The notes: generated by a model from the letters alone, not told the origin. A stretch of 64,000 nt of DNA from CBDCME01 sp965218865 (GCA_965218865.1 CBDCME010000081.1:1-64000); one strand, 5' to 3'. Counted from the first letter of the stretch, positions 45,301 to 55,645 are shown. Program-made: numbers and translations.

Positions 45301-47132
45301 TCGTGGATCCAGACGCTGCCGTCGTCGAGCCTGATTCGATAGGGTGATTCCGCCAGTACCTTCAGGCCCATGTTTTCGATCATCGGCAGGATGTCGGAAA
45401 GCGGTACCGGATGCCGGCCATGGAAAATCTTGAAATGAAGCAGATCGTCCGCCGCTTCGATTCCGCGATAAAGGCTAATTGCCAAGGACTTGGTGTCGGA
45501 AAGGGACTCGATGTGTCCGATGTCGTGCGCGGCCGTCTTGGCCGAAAAGGAGTCTCGATAGGCGGTCGGAAAGCTGGCGGAATAGCGGCGATGGTAGGTG
45601 TCGCCGGTGCCCTCGCCGAAATTGTCGATGAGGGCGTCGTAGAGGTCGTCGGTCCAGTCTCGACTCGCCGCCGCGAGCCGGGCCTCGATCGCGTCGCCAT
45701 CGAAAGCCATCTCGGTCCCCGGCGCGACTCGAACGATGAATTGGAGCCGCGCCATCGGCGCGTTGGTAAGCTGCGTGCCGAACTCGATCGCGGTGCCGTT
45801 GAAGGCGTCCAGAAGGATCGTTTCCAAGCGTTTGCGGAGTTGGGTGTCGAAGCGGTCCCGGGGGACGTAAACGAGACAAAAAATCGATTGGGCGTAGTTG
45901 TCCGTGCGCATGAATAGCCGCAGGCGTTGGCGTTGCTCGAGCTGAAGAATCCCGGTCGCGAACTCGGCCAGAAGATCCTCGCTGATTTGGAACAGTTCAT
46001 CGCGCGGATAGGTCTCGAGGATATTGAGCAATGCCTTGCCGCTGTGACTCGTCGGCCGCAGGGGAAAGCGGGCCAGGACGTTTTCCACTTTTCGGCGCAG
46101 GAGAGGGATTTCGCGCGGACTGCGGTTATAGGCGCTGGCGGTGAATAGGCCGACGAATCGCTGCTCGCCGGTCACCTTGCCGCGGCGGTCGAAGAGACGA
46201 ACCCCGAGATAGTCCATGTGCACGGACCGGTGGACCTTCGAGCGCGTGTCCGCCTTGGTGTTGATCAGGAGTTCCTTGCGACGCAGGAAGCGCGCGTTCT
46301 CGCGGCTCAGCGGCGTTTCCGCGAAAGCCCGGGCTGGCGGAGACAAGTCGCGGAAAACACCGAGACCGGTACCGGGGATCGGACGCTGGTAGGTCTTGCC
46401 CTTTTCGCTGACCAGTTGGTACGTCCGGGCGCCGAGGAAAATGTAGCTGTGGTTGCGGATCCATTCGAGGAAGGCCTTGTCCTCGGCGAGGGTGTCGCGG
46501 GGGAGGGGTGGCGGTCGTGCCGCAATCTCGGCGATGACGTCACCTAGACGCGCCAGAATCGGCTGCCAGTCCTCGACCGCCGCCCGGACCTCGGTCAGAA
46601 CGCCTTCCAGGCTCACGCGGATCTCTTCAAGCATGCGCTTGTCGGTTTGCCGGGAGACCAAAATCTGGAGGCACGATTCCGCGACTGCCGAGCTCTCGTC
46701 ATCAGCCCCGGGAATCGCGATCTGAACCCCATCGTCGTCACGCACGATCCGCACGGTCGGATGGACAAGTCGGTGAACCGTCAGATTCATGCGATTGAGG
46801 TCGGCCCTGACGGAATCGACAAGGAAGGGCATATCGTCGTTGACGATTTCGACGGCGGTTCGGGTCGAACGCCAGCCGTGTTCGTCGTAGCGGGGATTGA
46901 AGACGCGAACCGCCGCCGACCGCGGCGCCCTTCTCGCGGCGAAGCGCCACATGCCCAGCGCCCTTCCGTAAAGATTGTCGACGGGACTGTCGGTGATATC
47001 GTCGGCCCCGACGCCCTCGAAGAATCGGCGGACAAATCGCGCCGCGCGTACCGCTTCGTCCGCGTCCATCCGCGCCTCCACGCGCTGGACGACCGCGTCG
47101 ACGAGATCCGCCCTCGGATCGCCAGTGCTCAT
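42318..47132 (-). CDS. Large NAD-specific glutamate dehydrogenase
   Basis: Oxidative deamination of glutamate to 2-oxoglutarate. 1604 aa, the length of the 180-kDa class found in proteobacteria and actinobacteria. The long N-terminal regulatory region includes ACT-like parts. Catalytic core: GGLRWSDRREDYRTEVLGLVKAQ, VGAKGGFVVKRP, AADKGTATFSDIANG, GMGITARGAWESVKRHFRE and GDMSGDVFGNGMLLS. Uninterrupted despite heavy IS damage next door, implying continued selection. Confidence 0.95.
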   Translation of the reverse strand: MSTGDPRADLVDAVVQRVEARMDADEAVRAARFVRRFFEGVGADDITDSPVDNLYGRALGMWRFAARRAPRSAAVRVFNPRYDEHGWRSTRTAVEIVNDDMPFLVDSVRADLNRMNLTVHRLVHPTVRIVRDDDGVQIAIPGADDESSAVAESCLQILVSRQTDKRMLEEIRVSLEGVLTEVRAAVEDWQPILARLGDVIAEIAARPPPLPRDTLAEDKAFLEWIRNHSYIFLGARTYQLVSEKGKTYQRPIPGTGLGVFRDLSPPARAFAETPLSRENARFLRRKELLINTKADTRSKVHRSVHMDYLGVRLFDRRGKVTGEQRFVGLFTASAYNRSPREIPLLRRKVENVLARFPLRPTSHSGKALLNILETYPRDELFQISEDLLAEFATGILQLEQRQRLRLFMRTDNYAQSIFCLVYVPRDRFDTQLRKRLETILLDAFNGTAIEFGTQLTNAPMARLQFIVRVAPGTEMAFDGDAIEARLAAASRDWTDDLYDALIDNFGEGTGDTYHRRYSASFPTAYRDSFSAKTAAHDIGHIESLSDTKSLAISLYRGIEAADDLLHFKIFHGRHPVPLSDILPMIENMGLKVLAESPYRIRLDDGSVWIHDFTLRSRRQRDFDLDAVKELFEEAFIRVWTGEVEDDAFNELVLGAGLKWREVVVLRAYDKFLRQAGGTFSQEYVAETLATNTELARLLVDLFQARLDPDRRDGVEDRISKICQGIYHGFDAVDDLDHDRILRRFLDLIRNTLRTNYFQSTSAGLAKPYLSFKLDSPGIDELPLPRPMVEIFVYSPRVEGVHLRGGRVARGGLRWSDRREDYRTEVLGLVKAQMVKNAVIVPVGAKGGFVVKRPPADGGREARAEEGIACYRTFISGLLDITDNLVGGSVVPPPRVVRHDGDDPYLVVAADKGTATFSDIANGVAIEYGFWLGDAFASGGSSGYDHKGMGITARGAWESVKRHFRELGLDTQSTEFTAVGIGDMSGDVFGNGMLLSPHILLVGAFNHEHIFVDPNPNARSSFAERKRLFESPRTTWADYDRNRISKGGGIFERRAKSIAISDQIKARFDISNETLTPSELIRAMLRARFDLLWNGGIGTYVKADDETHADVGDRANVATRVNASELRCRVIGEGGNLGLTQRGRIAFALAGGHVCTDAIDNSAGVDCSDHEVNIKILLDGVVAAGDLTVKQRNALLARMTDEVADLALRDNYQQTLALGVAEEIAAETLEPQARMMRRLERARKLDRTIEFLPDDKSLSERQKANIGLTRPELAVLLAYSKMNLYPALLESDLPEDSYLSGEIVRYFPKPLREKFKKRIAEHGLRREIIATVVTNSMVNRVLMTLVDRLVEETGHGASTIARAYTITRDTFGLRELWSAIEGLDNKVPAGAQIAMQIEIMHLIERCTLWFLRNCDHPLDIAATIAAFAPGVRNLARKHDSLVGSERRAAIATAKRNYISQGVPAALAGKIVILDPLASACDIIEAARHIKIPVEDTGKVYFQIGDQLRIDWLRTRAARFASKNEWQRQAVKAIIDDLFVQQRILAGAALSANGGRTANAVKVWIDGNTAPVDRAMLMFDDLKTAEEIDLAMLTVASRQIHVLAKD

Positions 47133-47204
47133 GGCCCGGCCCTTCCCTGGATCGCTCCCCTGTTGGGAGCATGGTTATACGTTACTTGGGCGCTCAAGGG
47201 TACA

Positions 47205-47690
47205 GGCACCGATCACGAGACGAAATCGCGCCGCTACCTGATCCTCCCCGGGCAGCGGCCGGATCCACGTCATCGACACACGAGAATCTCGGGAACCGCG
47301 GCTCCACAAGGTTATCGAGCGCGATGACATCGTCGCCAAGACCAATCTTACGGCGCCGCACACGACCATTGCCTCTCGGATTCGATTCTCATCTCGATGC
47401 TGGGCGACGCCGACGGCAACGCACCCGGCGGTTTTCTCGATCAAAATTTCGACCTCGTCGGCCTCCGGAAAGCCGAGACCGGCCCGATGCGTTTCAACTA
47501 CCGGGTCCTCCCCCCGGTGCAACGTGATGGTGAGCGGCGAATGGGCGGCGCCGCGGACCTACACTCCCGGTTTCGACGACGTCAAGGCCGGCCGCCATGG
47601 CCAGGGAATCCATTTTTGGGATTGCCGTCGAATCGTTAAGAGCTTCGATCTTGGCGAAGCGGGCATGATCCCTCTCGAGGTGCGCTATTC
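47205..47690 (+). pseudogene. Methanethiol oxidase (SBP56, selenium-binding protein) remnant
   Basis: Rightward pieces in different frames: SRRYLILPG, RIHVIDTRESREPRLHKV, IVAKTNLTAPHTT, LGDADGNAPGGFLDQNFDLVG, GPMRFNYR, NVMVSGEWAAPRTYTPGF, then DVKAGRHGQGIHFWD and FDLGEAGMIPLEVRY. These follow the order of SBP56 family proteins. The first roughly 90 residues and the C-terminal third are missing, and at least three frame changes occur. The 3' end abuts an IS3 remnant. The enzyme would have degraded methanethiol from methylated sulfur compounds. Confidence 0.85.
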
Positions 47691-47935
47691 GGGTGGGGAT
47701 CGCACCTCCGATAACCGCCTGGCGCTTCCACGTGCTCACTTGGTTCGGATGCACCTTATGCTTCCCCGCAATCTCCTGGATCGTCCTGTCGCCCCGGAGC
47801 GCTTCCAGCGCCACCTTGGCCTTGAAGTCCGCTGTAAAACGGCGTCGTCTCGTCATCTCCGTATTCCTCCGTCAAACGGTGGAATACACTTTAACAGCCT
47901 GTCCAATTTTCCAGGACCACCTCAACTTAATTGGC
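47691..47935 (-). pseudogene. IS3-type element remnant (orfA start and end region)
   Basis: Leftward frame from ATG 47856: TRRRRFTADFKAKVALEALR then GDRTIQEIAGKHKVHPNQVS, the HTH of IS3-family OrfA, ending after about 52 residues where SBP56-like sequence begins. The outer edge near 47920-47935 (CTGTCCAATTTTCCAGGACC) looks like an IS3 terminus. OrfB is absent. Confidence 0.8.
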
Positions 47936-48321
47936 CTGGCGGGGTCGGCCTGTCATGGGCAGGGCACGACTGGCTGTGGCGCTGGGGCTGCCGCGTCACG
48001 TGACGCGGCGGGGAAACCGGCGATCAATGAGCCACTTCAACTGTTCTGGCCCGGTTCCCGAGAACTGCGCCCCGCCCTTGGCTTTGGTCCGAATTTTTGC
48101 GGAATTGGCCATTTCTTAACCAGCCCCTAAAAGTCGATTTGGCCCGAACGGTGCCGGAAAATCGCTTTTGGCGCCCGGCGCGAGGGGGCGGAACGTTGCG
48201 GCTCCACGTCGCGTAAGGCAAGCCGGCGGGGCGTAGGGGCGTGGCGGGCGTCTCGCTGCTTTCGATCACTTGGTAAATGTGATGGCCGGGACAAAACCGA
48301 CCTCGTTTCGAGCGGTTAATA
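47936..48321. other. Intergenic debris with an 18-bp palindrome
   Basis: No recognisable gene. CCGCGTCACGTGACGCGG at 47991-48008 is a perfect palindrome, possibly a regulator site or hairpin. A leftward 38-codon frame starting at about 48116 (MANSAKIRTKAKGGAQFSG) has no family match that I know. Confidence 0.5.
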
Positions 48322-49488
48322 CCAACCGCCCCAGAGTTTGACTCGCGCAAAGGTTTACACGCTAGGTTTTGTGTGATTCAAGGTTGTTGGCAACAAGGGA
48401 GTGTGTTCAATGCCAACGATTCCTTTGTGAAACGACTTTGATGCTGAAAGAGTCCGTGTTCTTGCGGCACGGAGCGATGATGGGAACCAGGCGCGACGGC
48501 TTTTGTCGATGTCGGCCATCCTACGATGGGATGGATCGAGCGTGCGCGGCGCGTATTGGCGGCATGGATCGGCAGACGTTGCGGGACTGGGTTCACCGGT
48601 TCAACGCGGGAGGTCCGGCCGGTCTGATCGACCGCAAGCCGAACGGGGCGTTGCGTCGGTTGACGCCGTCGCAAATGGCGGCGCTTTCGCGGGCTATCGA
48701 GGCCGGTCCCGATCCCGAACGGGATGGGGTCGTGCGCTGGCGCTGCATCGATCTCAAGCAACTGATCCGAACGCGCTTCGGCGTGGACTATCACGAGCGG
48801 AGCGTCGGCAAGCTGCTGGCCGCGCTCGGGTTCTCGCATATTTCCGCGCGCCCGCGCCACGTCGGCCAGGATGCGCGGGCACAGGAGGAATTTAAAAAAA
48901 AGTTTTCCCGAACACTTGGCGAAAATCGTAGCGGCACAGCCACCGGACACGCCCATAGAGGTTTGGTTTCAAGATGAAATGCGCGTCGGCCAGAAGAACA
49001 GCCTGGTGCGCCAGTGGGCCCCAAAGGGATCGCGCCCGCGCCAGGTCAAGGACCTACGGACCTCTTCGGCGTATCTCTTCGGCACCATCTGCCCCGAGCG
49101 CGGTGAGGGCGCGGCGCTGGTCATGCCGCGCGCCAATACTGAAGCCATGGACCTGCATCTCGAGGAAAATCAGCCGGGCCGTTGCCCCAAACGCCCATGC
49201 CGTCGTGCTGCTCGACCAAGCCGCATGGCACACCACTGCCAAACTCGGCATCCCGGAGAACATCTCCCTCGTGCCTTTGCCACCCAAGTCCCCGGAGCTC
49301 AATCCCGCCGAAAATGTCTGGCAATACCTCCGCCAGAACTGGCTCTCCAATCGTGTCTTCGACTCCTATGAAGCCATCGTCGAGGACCTCTTGCCAAGCT
49401 TGGAACAACCTGACCGACCAACCTTGGAAGATCATGTCCATCGGCCTCAGAGCGTGGGCTCGCACAAGTCAATGTTAAGGGCGGTTGG
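48322..49488 (+). mobile_element. IS630-family element, copy 1 (decayed)
   Basis: 1167 bp, ends CCAACCGCCC / GGGCGGTTGG, inserted at TA (TA at 48320-48321 and 49489-49490), the normal IS630 target. It lies in inverted orientation to copy 2 at 51184, with a different decayed IS630 between them. Confidence 0.88.
48410..49477 (+). pseudogene. IS630-type transposase, copy 1, inactivated
   Basis: Compared with copy 3, codon 6 after TIPL is TGA instead of CGA (a stop), an extra C occurs after GGCCAT near 48520, and an extra A near 49166 (GAGGAAAATCAG). Otherwise it carries WVHRFNAGGPAGLIDR, the A8 slippage tract at 48894-48901, and the DDE part (WFQDEMRVGQKNSLVRQW, LLDQAAWHTTAK and LNPAENVWQYL in shifted frames). 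It cannot make a full transposase. Confidence 0.85.
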
Positions 49489-49490
49489 TA

Positions 49491-50083
49491 TAAGGTATCG
49501 CCGCCGGGCCTCGACCCATTTCGCGGTTCGGTTGATCTCGAGGGGTGGACGCCTGTCGATTCGGCCCCCATATCATACCTGAAAGCCCCCTTCGCGACTT
49601 GATGTGAGGGAGCGATAAACCAGGGGTTTAAGAGTCATGCTCGCCGCCACGGTGTTCTCGGCACTGGTGGCTACCGGAAACGCTTGCGACGAATGACGAG
49701 ACCTCGGAGTGGACCGGAAACGGGGGTGAGCGGCCATCCAACCCTTCCGGATGGCGACGACAACCGGAGCGAAAACGATCCGGCGGCCAAGAACAATCCC
49801 CAGGAAATCGCCGACCGCGGGTTTGCTCCGGGCAAGGAATCTTTAAAGACCGCGCGCATGCGATGGCTCAGGTTTCAACCGGGGTTTGGACTTCGCTGGT
49901 GGATTCCATCATGGGTGTCCTGGAGCTGTTTCACGGCCAATCCGGGAACCCGGCGAACCAAAACGACGAGTAGGAGAGCGGCCGAACCTCTGGCGCCGAC
50001 GACGACACCCGACGATTTCTTCGCTAGTGTTTCGTCACATTTAAAAGATCCCCAAGGGACTGGAACTATGCGATTATGCCTGC
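49491..50083. other. Remnant DNA between IS630 copies, no gene recognised
   Basis: About 590 bp. Contains a short frame MAQVSTGVWTSLVDSIMGV near 49865 that ends after 35 codons, and another 19-codon stub near 49638 (MLAATVFSALVATGNACDE). Neither is recognisable; they may be pieces of a gene destroyed by the insertions. Confidence 0.45.
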
Positions 50084-51177
50084 ATGGGAACAACCGCTTG
50101 TATTTGGGTATCTCCTGGCGACCGGAGCCGACTGGAGCGGCTGGTTTCGGGCCGGAATACCCCCCAGAAGCATGTCTGGCGTGCGCGGATCGTGCTTCTG
50201 TCCGGGGATCGTCTCGGGACGATGGCGATCATGCGTCAAGTAGGCAAGAGCAAGCCGACGGTGTGGCGCTGGCAGGAACGCTTCCTCGAGGAAGGGGTCG
50301 ACGGACTGTTGCGGGATCGGGACCGGGGGTCCGGCAAGCCCCCCTTGGGCGCCGCGGTGAAATCGCTGGTGTTGACGAAGACGATGCGGGAGGCACCGCC
50401 GAACGCGACCCAGTGGAGTGTTCGCACGATGGCCAAGGCCGTCGGAATCAGCCAGTGTGCAGAGGATCTGGGCCGAGTATGGATTGAAGCCGCATCTGAT
50501 TTCCATCTTCAAGGTCTCGAACGACCCGAGGTTCGCCGAGAAGGTGGAGGACGTTATCGGGCTTTACCTGAACCCGCCGGACAAGGCGCTGGTTCTTTCG
50601 GTCGACGAGAAGAGCCAGGTTCAGGCTCTCGACCGCACCCCAGCCCGGCCTGCCGATAAAGAAGGGCCGCGCCGGCACCATGACCCACGATTACAAGCGC
50701 AACGGCACGACGACGCTGTTCGCGGCGCTCAACGTGCTCGACGGCACGGTCATCCGGGCCAATGCATGAAGCGGCACCGGCACCAGGAGTTCCTCCGTTT
50801 CCCTCCTGCGCCGGCTCGACCGCAAGACGCCGAAGCGGCTCGACATCAACTTGATCGTCGACAACTACGCCACCCACAAGCATGCCAAGGTCAAGGCGTG
50901 GCTGGAAAAGCACCCCCGCTTCCATTTCCACTTCACGCCGACGTCGGCCTCCTGGCTGAACCAGGTCGAACGCTTCTTCGCCGAAATCACCCAAAACGCC
51001 ATCCGCCGGGGCGTCTTCAAGAGCGTCCCCGAACTGGAGGCGGCCATCGACGACTATCTCGCCAAGCACAACGAGAACTCCAAACCCTTCGCCTGGACCG
51101 CCACCGCCCGAGACATCCTCAAAAAAGTGGATCGAGCTCGGAACACCCTCAATCAGGTGAAGAAGGGTACCGTTTAA
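50084..51177 (+). pseudogene. Second type of IS630-family transposase, frameshifted
   Basis: Reads in pieces: RSRLERLVSGRNTPQKHVWR, VGKSKPTVWRWQERFLEEGV; then after a shift near 50455 SVQRIWAEYGLKPHLISIFK and KALVLSVDEKSQVQALDR; then after further shifts near 50631, 50757 and 50800 INLIVDNYATHKHAKVKAW and TPTSASWLNQVERFFAEIT (catalytic regions). At least four frame changes. A normal IS630 transposase of this type is about 350 aa. It is bracketed by the inverted copies 1 and 2. Confidence 0.85.
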
Positions 51178-51183
51178 ATGATA

Positions 51184-52353
51184 CCAACCGCCCTTAACAT
51201 TGACTTGTGCGAGCCCACGCTCTGAGGCCGATGGACATGATCTTCCAAGGTTGGTCGGTCAGGTTGTTCCAGGCTTGGCAAGAGGCCTCGACGATGGCTT
51301 CATAAGGAGTCGAAGACACGATTGGAGAGCCAGTTCTGGCGGAGGTATTGCCAGACATTTTCGGCGGGATTGAGCTCCGGGGACTTGGGGTGGCAAAGGC
51401 ACGAGGGAGATGTTCTCCGGGATGCCGAGTTTGGGCAGTGGTGTGCCATGCGGCTTGGTCGAGCAGCACGACGGCATGGGCGTTTGGGGCAACGGCCCGG
51501 CTGATTTCCTCGAGATGCAGGTCCATGGCTTCAGTATTGGCGCGCGGCATGACCAGCGCCGCGCCCTCACCGCGCTCGGGGCAGATGGCGCCGAAGAGAT
51601 ACGCCGAAGAGGTCCGTAGGTCCTTGACCTGGCGCGGGCGCGATCCCTTTGGGGCCCACTGGCGCACCAGGCTGTTCTTCTGGCCGACGCGCATTTCATC
51701 TTGAAACCAAAACCTCGATGGGCGTGTCCGGTGGCTGTGCCGCTACGATTTTCGCCAAGTGTTCGGGAAAACTTTTTTTTAAAATTCCTCCTGTGCCCGC
51801 GCATCCTGGCCGACGTGGCGCGGGCGCGCGGAAATATGCGAGAACCCGAGCGCGGCCAGCAGCTTGCCGACGCTCCGCTCGTGATAGTCCACGCCGAAGC
51901 GCGTTCGGATCAGTTGCTTGAGATCGATGCAGCGCCAGCGCACGACCCCATCCCGTTCGGGATCGGGACCGGCCTCGATAGCCCGCGAAAGCGCCGCCAT
52001 TTGCGACGGCGTCAACCGACGCAACGCCCCGTTCGGCTTGCGGTCGATCAGACCGGCCGGAACCTCCCGCGTTGAACCGGTGAACCCAGTCCCGCAACGT
52101 CTGCCGATCCATGCCGCCAATACCCGCCGCGCACGCTCGATCCATCCCATCGTAGATGGCCGCCATCGACAAAAGCCGTCGCGCCTGGTTCCCATCATCG
52201 CTCCGTGCCGCAAGAACACGGACTCTTTCAGCATCAAAGTCGTTTCGCAAAGGAATCGTTGGCATTGAACACACTCCCTTGTTGCCAACAACCTTGAATC
52301 ACACAAAACCTGGCGTGTAAACCTTTGCGCGAGTCAAACTCTAGGGCGGTTGG
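51184..52353 (-). mobile_element. IS630-family element, copy 2 (decayed)
   Basis: 1170 bp, ends as in copy 1, flanked by TA (51182-51183 and 52354-52355). It cut into the 5' end of the IS3-type element that begins at 52356. Confidence 0.88.
51194..52274 (-). pseudogene. IS630-type transposase, copy 2, inactivated
   Basis: Relative to copy 3 it has extra bases at several places: GGAACCTCCC for GGACCTCCC near 52068, AAAATTCC for AAATTCC beside the slippage tract (so the first part now ends at EEF), and extra Gs near 51388 and 51436. Domain content matches copy 3. It cannot be read through. Confidence 0.85.
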
Positions 52354-52355
52354 TA

Positions 52356-53565
52356 TGAGTGCAGAATTCAAGGCGAAGGTGGCGCTGGCGGCGTTGAAAA
52401 GCGACCAGACGGTGTCCGAGCTGGGGCAGCATTTTGGGGTTCACCCCAACCAGATTCACAAATGGCGCAAGGCGCTCCTCGACAACGCGGCGTCGGTTTT
52501 TCAGCCCGGCCGGTCGGACCGGGAGAAGGGTAACGACGCGGTTGTGAAGGAACTCCACGCGAAGGTTTGGCGAGCTCACGGTAGAGCGGGATTTTTTGGC
52601 GCGCGGGTCCGGCCGATGAGCCGGGCCGAGAGAATGGCGCTGGTTGATCGTTGCCGGGGCGAGGTTTCGCTCACCCGTCAATGCCGGCTTTTGGCGCTGA
52701 GCCGCTCCTCGGTGTATTACCGTCCCGTACCGGTGGCGGCTGAGGAATTGGCCCTGATGAGCTTGATCGACCGGCAGTATCTCAAGACGCCGTTTTATGG
52801 TTCGCGCCGGATGACGGCATGGCTGAAGCGCGAAGGGCCACGCGGTCAATCGCAAGCGGGTCCGGCGCCTGATGCGGCGGTTGGGCCTCGAGGCCATCTA
52901 CCGGAAGCCTAATACGAGCAAGCCGGCAGCCGGGAACAAGGTCTATCCCTACCTTTTGCGCGGCTTGGCCATCGATCGAGTGAACCAGGTCTGGTGCGCG
53001 GACCATCACCTACATTCCCATGGCGCGGGGTTTTCTTTACCTCGTCGCGATCATGGACTGGGTTAGCCGATACGTGCTGGCCTGGCGGCTGTCCAACAGT
53101 CTGGACGCCGACTTTTGCGTCGACGCCCTTGAAGGAGCCCTGGCTCGTTTCGACGAGCCGGAGATATTCAACACCGATCAAGGATGTCAGTTCACGAGCA
53201 CGGCTTTTACTGGGGTGCTAGAAAACCACGATATCCGGATCAGCATGGACGGCAAGGGCCGCTGTATGGACAATATCTTCGTTGAGCGCCTGTGGCGCTC
53301 ACTCAAATACGAGGAGGTCTACCTGAAGGCCTATGACGACGGGACCGAGGCCCGAGCCGGGAGTGGCTCAGTTTCTACAATGACCGGCGGCTCCACCAAG
53401 CCCTTGGGTACCGGACACCGGGCGAAATTTTCGGCGGCAGGGCTGTGGGGTTGGAATGACGGCATCGACGGCCATACCACACTCCCCACGCGCAGAGCAC
53501 GGAGCACACATCAGCGGGAGGTCTAACTTAAAAAGGCCGCGACCCTGTCCAAAGGATGGGGTCCA
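52356..53565 (+). pseudogene. IS3-type element with frameshifted OrfAB
   Basis: The OrfA part begins SAEFKAKVALAALKSDQTVS (first codons lost to IS630 copy 2). OrfB includes LTRQCRLLALSRSSVYYRP, FYGSRRMTAWLKREG, then shifted RVRRLMRRLGLEAIYRKPN, FLYLVAIMDWVSRYVLAWRL (DDE Asp), EIFNTDQGCQFTS (second Asp) and IFVERLWRSLKYEEVYL (Glu region). Breaks near 52845, 53010 and 53350 make it inactive. The right edge is the IS3-like terminus around CTGTCCAAAGGATGGGGTCC. Confidence 0.85.
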
Positions 53566-54078
53566 CCTAATCCTGGTGGTCCACGAATGGTGGGGGCCTC
53601 AACGACTACGCCAACAAGGACCGGGCAAGGCAATTGGCCGCTAAGGGGTATGTTGCCTTCGCCCTGGACATGTACGGGGCCGACAAGGTGACGGACCATC
53701 CCCATCAAGCCGGGGAATGGTCGCAACAGATGACCTCGAATATCGATCTCTGGACCCGTCGGGCCCAGTTGGGACTCGATGTCCTTATGTCCCAAGGGCG
53801 GGTCGCCGCCAGCCAGGCGGCCGCGATCGGCTATTGTTTTGGCGGCGCCACGGTCATGCAGATGGCTTATGCCGGTTCGGACCTCAAGGCCGTGGTCAGC
53901 TTCCATGGATCGCTGCCGCCGGCGCCGGACGGCGTGACCTCGATCGGGCCACGGGTGCTGGTCGCCGATGGGCGTGACGACCCGTTCATTCCGCCGGAGC
54001 GGATCGTTGCCTTTCAAGAGGGACTCGATCGCGCCAAGGCGGATTGGGAAATGACGATCTATTCGGGCACCCGACATA

Positions 54079-55645
54079 GTCGTCCGTGAAGAACCCTGAT
54101 TTCAAGCTGAAGCGGCGATTGGGTTTGCGGTGGGGTGCGAGATGTCGCTGAGGAGCGCGGCCAGGATTTGGACAAACAAACGCCTCAGCCATTTGAGGAC
54201 AAGGCGGTAGTTGTAGCCGGCGCCGGCGAGGATGGCGTTGATCTTGTCGCCGTCGCGGCCTTTGAGGAAGTTGCGCCCCAGCCTGCCATCGCTCTTGAGA
54301 TGTCCGATCACGGCCTCGACGGCGGAGCGCCGCCTGAGCTCCTTCTTGATCGTCGGCGTGATGCTGCGTTTCTGGCCTGATCTAAAGACGCGGTGTTTGT
54401 TGGGGTAATCGTGGCCCTGGTATCCCTTGTCGACATAGATGCGCTCGGCCGATATCCCCGTCCAGCGTTCCATCTCTTCGATCACCTGCCTCAAGGTGTG
54501 GCCATCATAGGGATTGCCGTGGAAGGCCTTGACGTGGGCGACGAACTGGCCGCCGGGGGGGCGGGAATTGGTCGCCGCCACGGAGACCTTGCAGCCGAAC
54601 TCGTACGGCTTGTGCGCCTTCCCTTTGCCGATGCATTCGACCTCGGGCGCGTGGAGCGAATAGACCTTGGGCAAGGGGTCGCGCCGCTTCTGGGTCGACA
54701 CCCGCTCGGCCAGCCACAAGGGGCGGCGGAAGGTATCCCGTAGGCTCTCCTCCTGGGCCGTCTTGCGGCGGATGTCGCGGACGGTGCGCCCGAGATAGGT
54801 CTTGAGCTTGCGCAGGGCCTTGTTGGCCCGCTTGTGCTGTTTGGCATGGCGGTAGCGGCCTTGCATGATCAACGCCCTCTTGCCCAGGCGGGTATAGGAC
54901 TGACGCAGGGCAATGCCGTGCTCCCGTGCCAGTCGCACCAGCCGCTCGCGGGCTCGTTGCATCAGTTTGGCGGCGGTCGGAAAGGCAATCGCCTTCTCTT
55001 GTACGGTGGTGTCCACCGTCACCCGCTCGAGGTCCTTCTCCCGCAGCGCCCCCACCCGGTGGGCCACGGCCAGGCTCTCCTGGAATACCTTCTCCAAACC
55101 TTCCGGCCCGATCCGGTCCCGCCACCGGGTCATCGACGAGCGCTCCATGGGCAGCTCATGCTGAAAGTACTCTTCGCCGCAGAAGCACTGGAAGTATGGG
55201 TCGTAGACCCAGCGCTCGCAGACCTCCTCATCCGAGAGATCGAACATATGCTTGAGGATGTGCAGCCCAACCATCAACCGCGTCGGGACCCCCGGCCGAC
55301 CCTCCTCCGAATACAAGGCTTCATAGGTCTCGTCGAAGAAAGTCCACGCGATCCGGCCCCCCAACACCACCAACTCGTGGCGCAGGTTGATGATGTTTTC
55401 GAACCGCGAGCGGAACAGGTCCTCTATTCCCGATGACACCTTGCGCGATGGCTTCATCACAGTTCTCCAATCCCAATCGACGGGAGCAGAGAATCACGTT
55501 CCGCAACGGAAGGGAATCCCCAAAATCAATTATTTCAAATCACAAGCTTTTCAGGCCCAAAACCCGTTTTCTTGCAAATCCGATTACTTCGCCAAACCGA
55601 AAGAACTACCAACATCAGCCGCTTACACGTTCTTCACGGGCGACT
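54079..55645 (-). mobile_element. IS5-type element, copy B
   Basis: About 1567 bp, nearly identical to copy A and with the same ends. Direct repeat ACATA flanks it (54074-54078 and 55646-55650). Because the host gene reads through once the element and one repeat are removed, both the ends and the target duplication are well defined. Confidence 0.93.
54102..55460 (-). CDS. IS5/IS1182-type DDE transposase (copy B)
   Basis: 452 aa, intact, with VTVDTTVQEKAI, IYVDKGYQGHDY and RSAVEAVIGHLK as in copy A. The few substitutions (Pro for Ser in RPGVPTR, Ser for Gly in QKRSITP) indicate recent common origin of the two copies. Confidence 0.92.
   Translation of the reverse strand: MMKPSRKVSSGIEDLFRSRFENIINLRHELVVLGGRIAWTFFDETYEALYSEEGRPGVPTRLMVGLHILKHMFDLSDEEVCERWVYDPYFQCFCGEEYFQHELPMERSSMTRWRDRIGPEGLEKVFQESLAVAHRVGALREKDLERVTVDTTVQEKAIAFPTAAKLMQRARERLVRLAREHGIALRQSYTRLGKRALIMQGRYRHAKQHKRANKALRKLKTYLGRTVRDIRRKTAQEESLRDTFRRPLWLAERVSTQKRRDPLPKVYSLHAPEVECIGKGKAHKPYEFGCKVSVAATNSRPPGGQFVAHVKAFHGNPYDGHTLRQVIEEMERWTGISAERIYVDKGYQGHDYPNKHRVFRSGQKRSITPTIKKELRRRSAVEAVIGHLKSDGRLGRNFLKGRDGDKINAILAGAGYNYRLVLKWLRRLFVQILAALLSDISHPTANPIAASA

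Noticed and set aside
48024..48350. Leftward 108-codon frame in the region before IS630 copy 1
   Set aside because: Arg/Pro-rich, runs into the IS630 end, no ribosome site and no known domain.
48322..52353. Composite transposon formed by inverted IS630 copies 1 and 2
   Set aside because: Both transposases are inactivated and the interior holds only another decayed IS630 and unrecognised debris, with no cargo gene.
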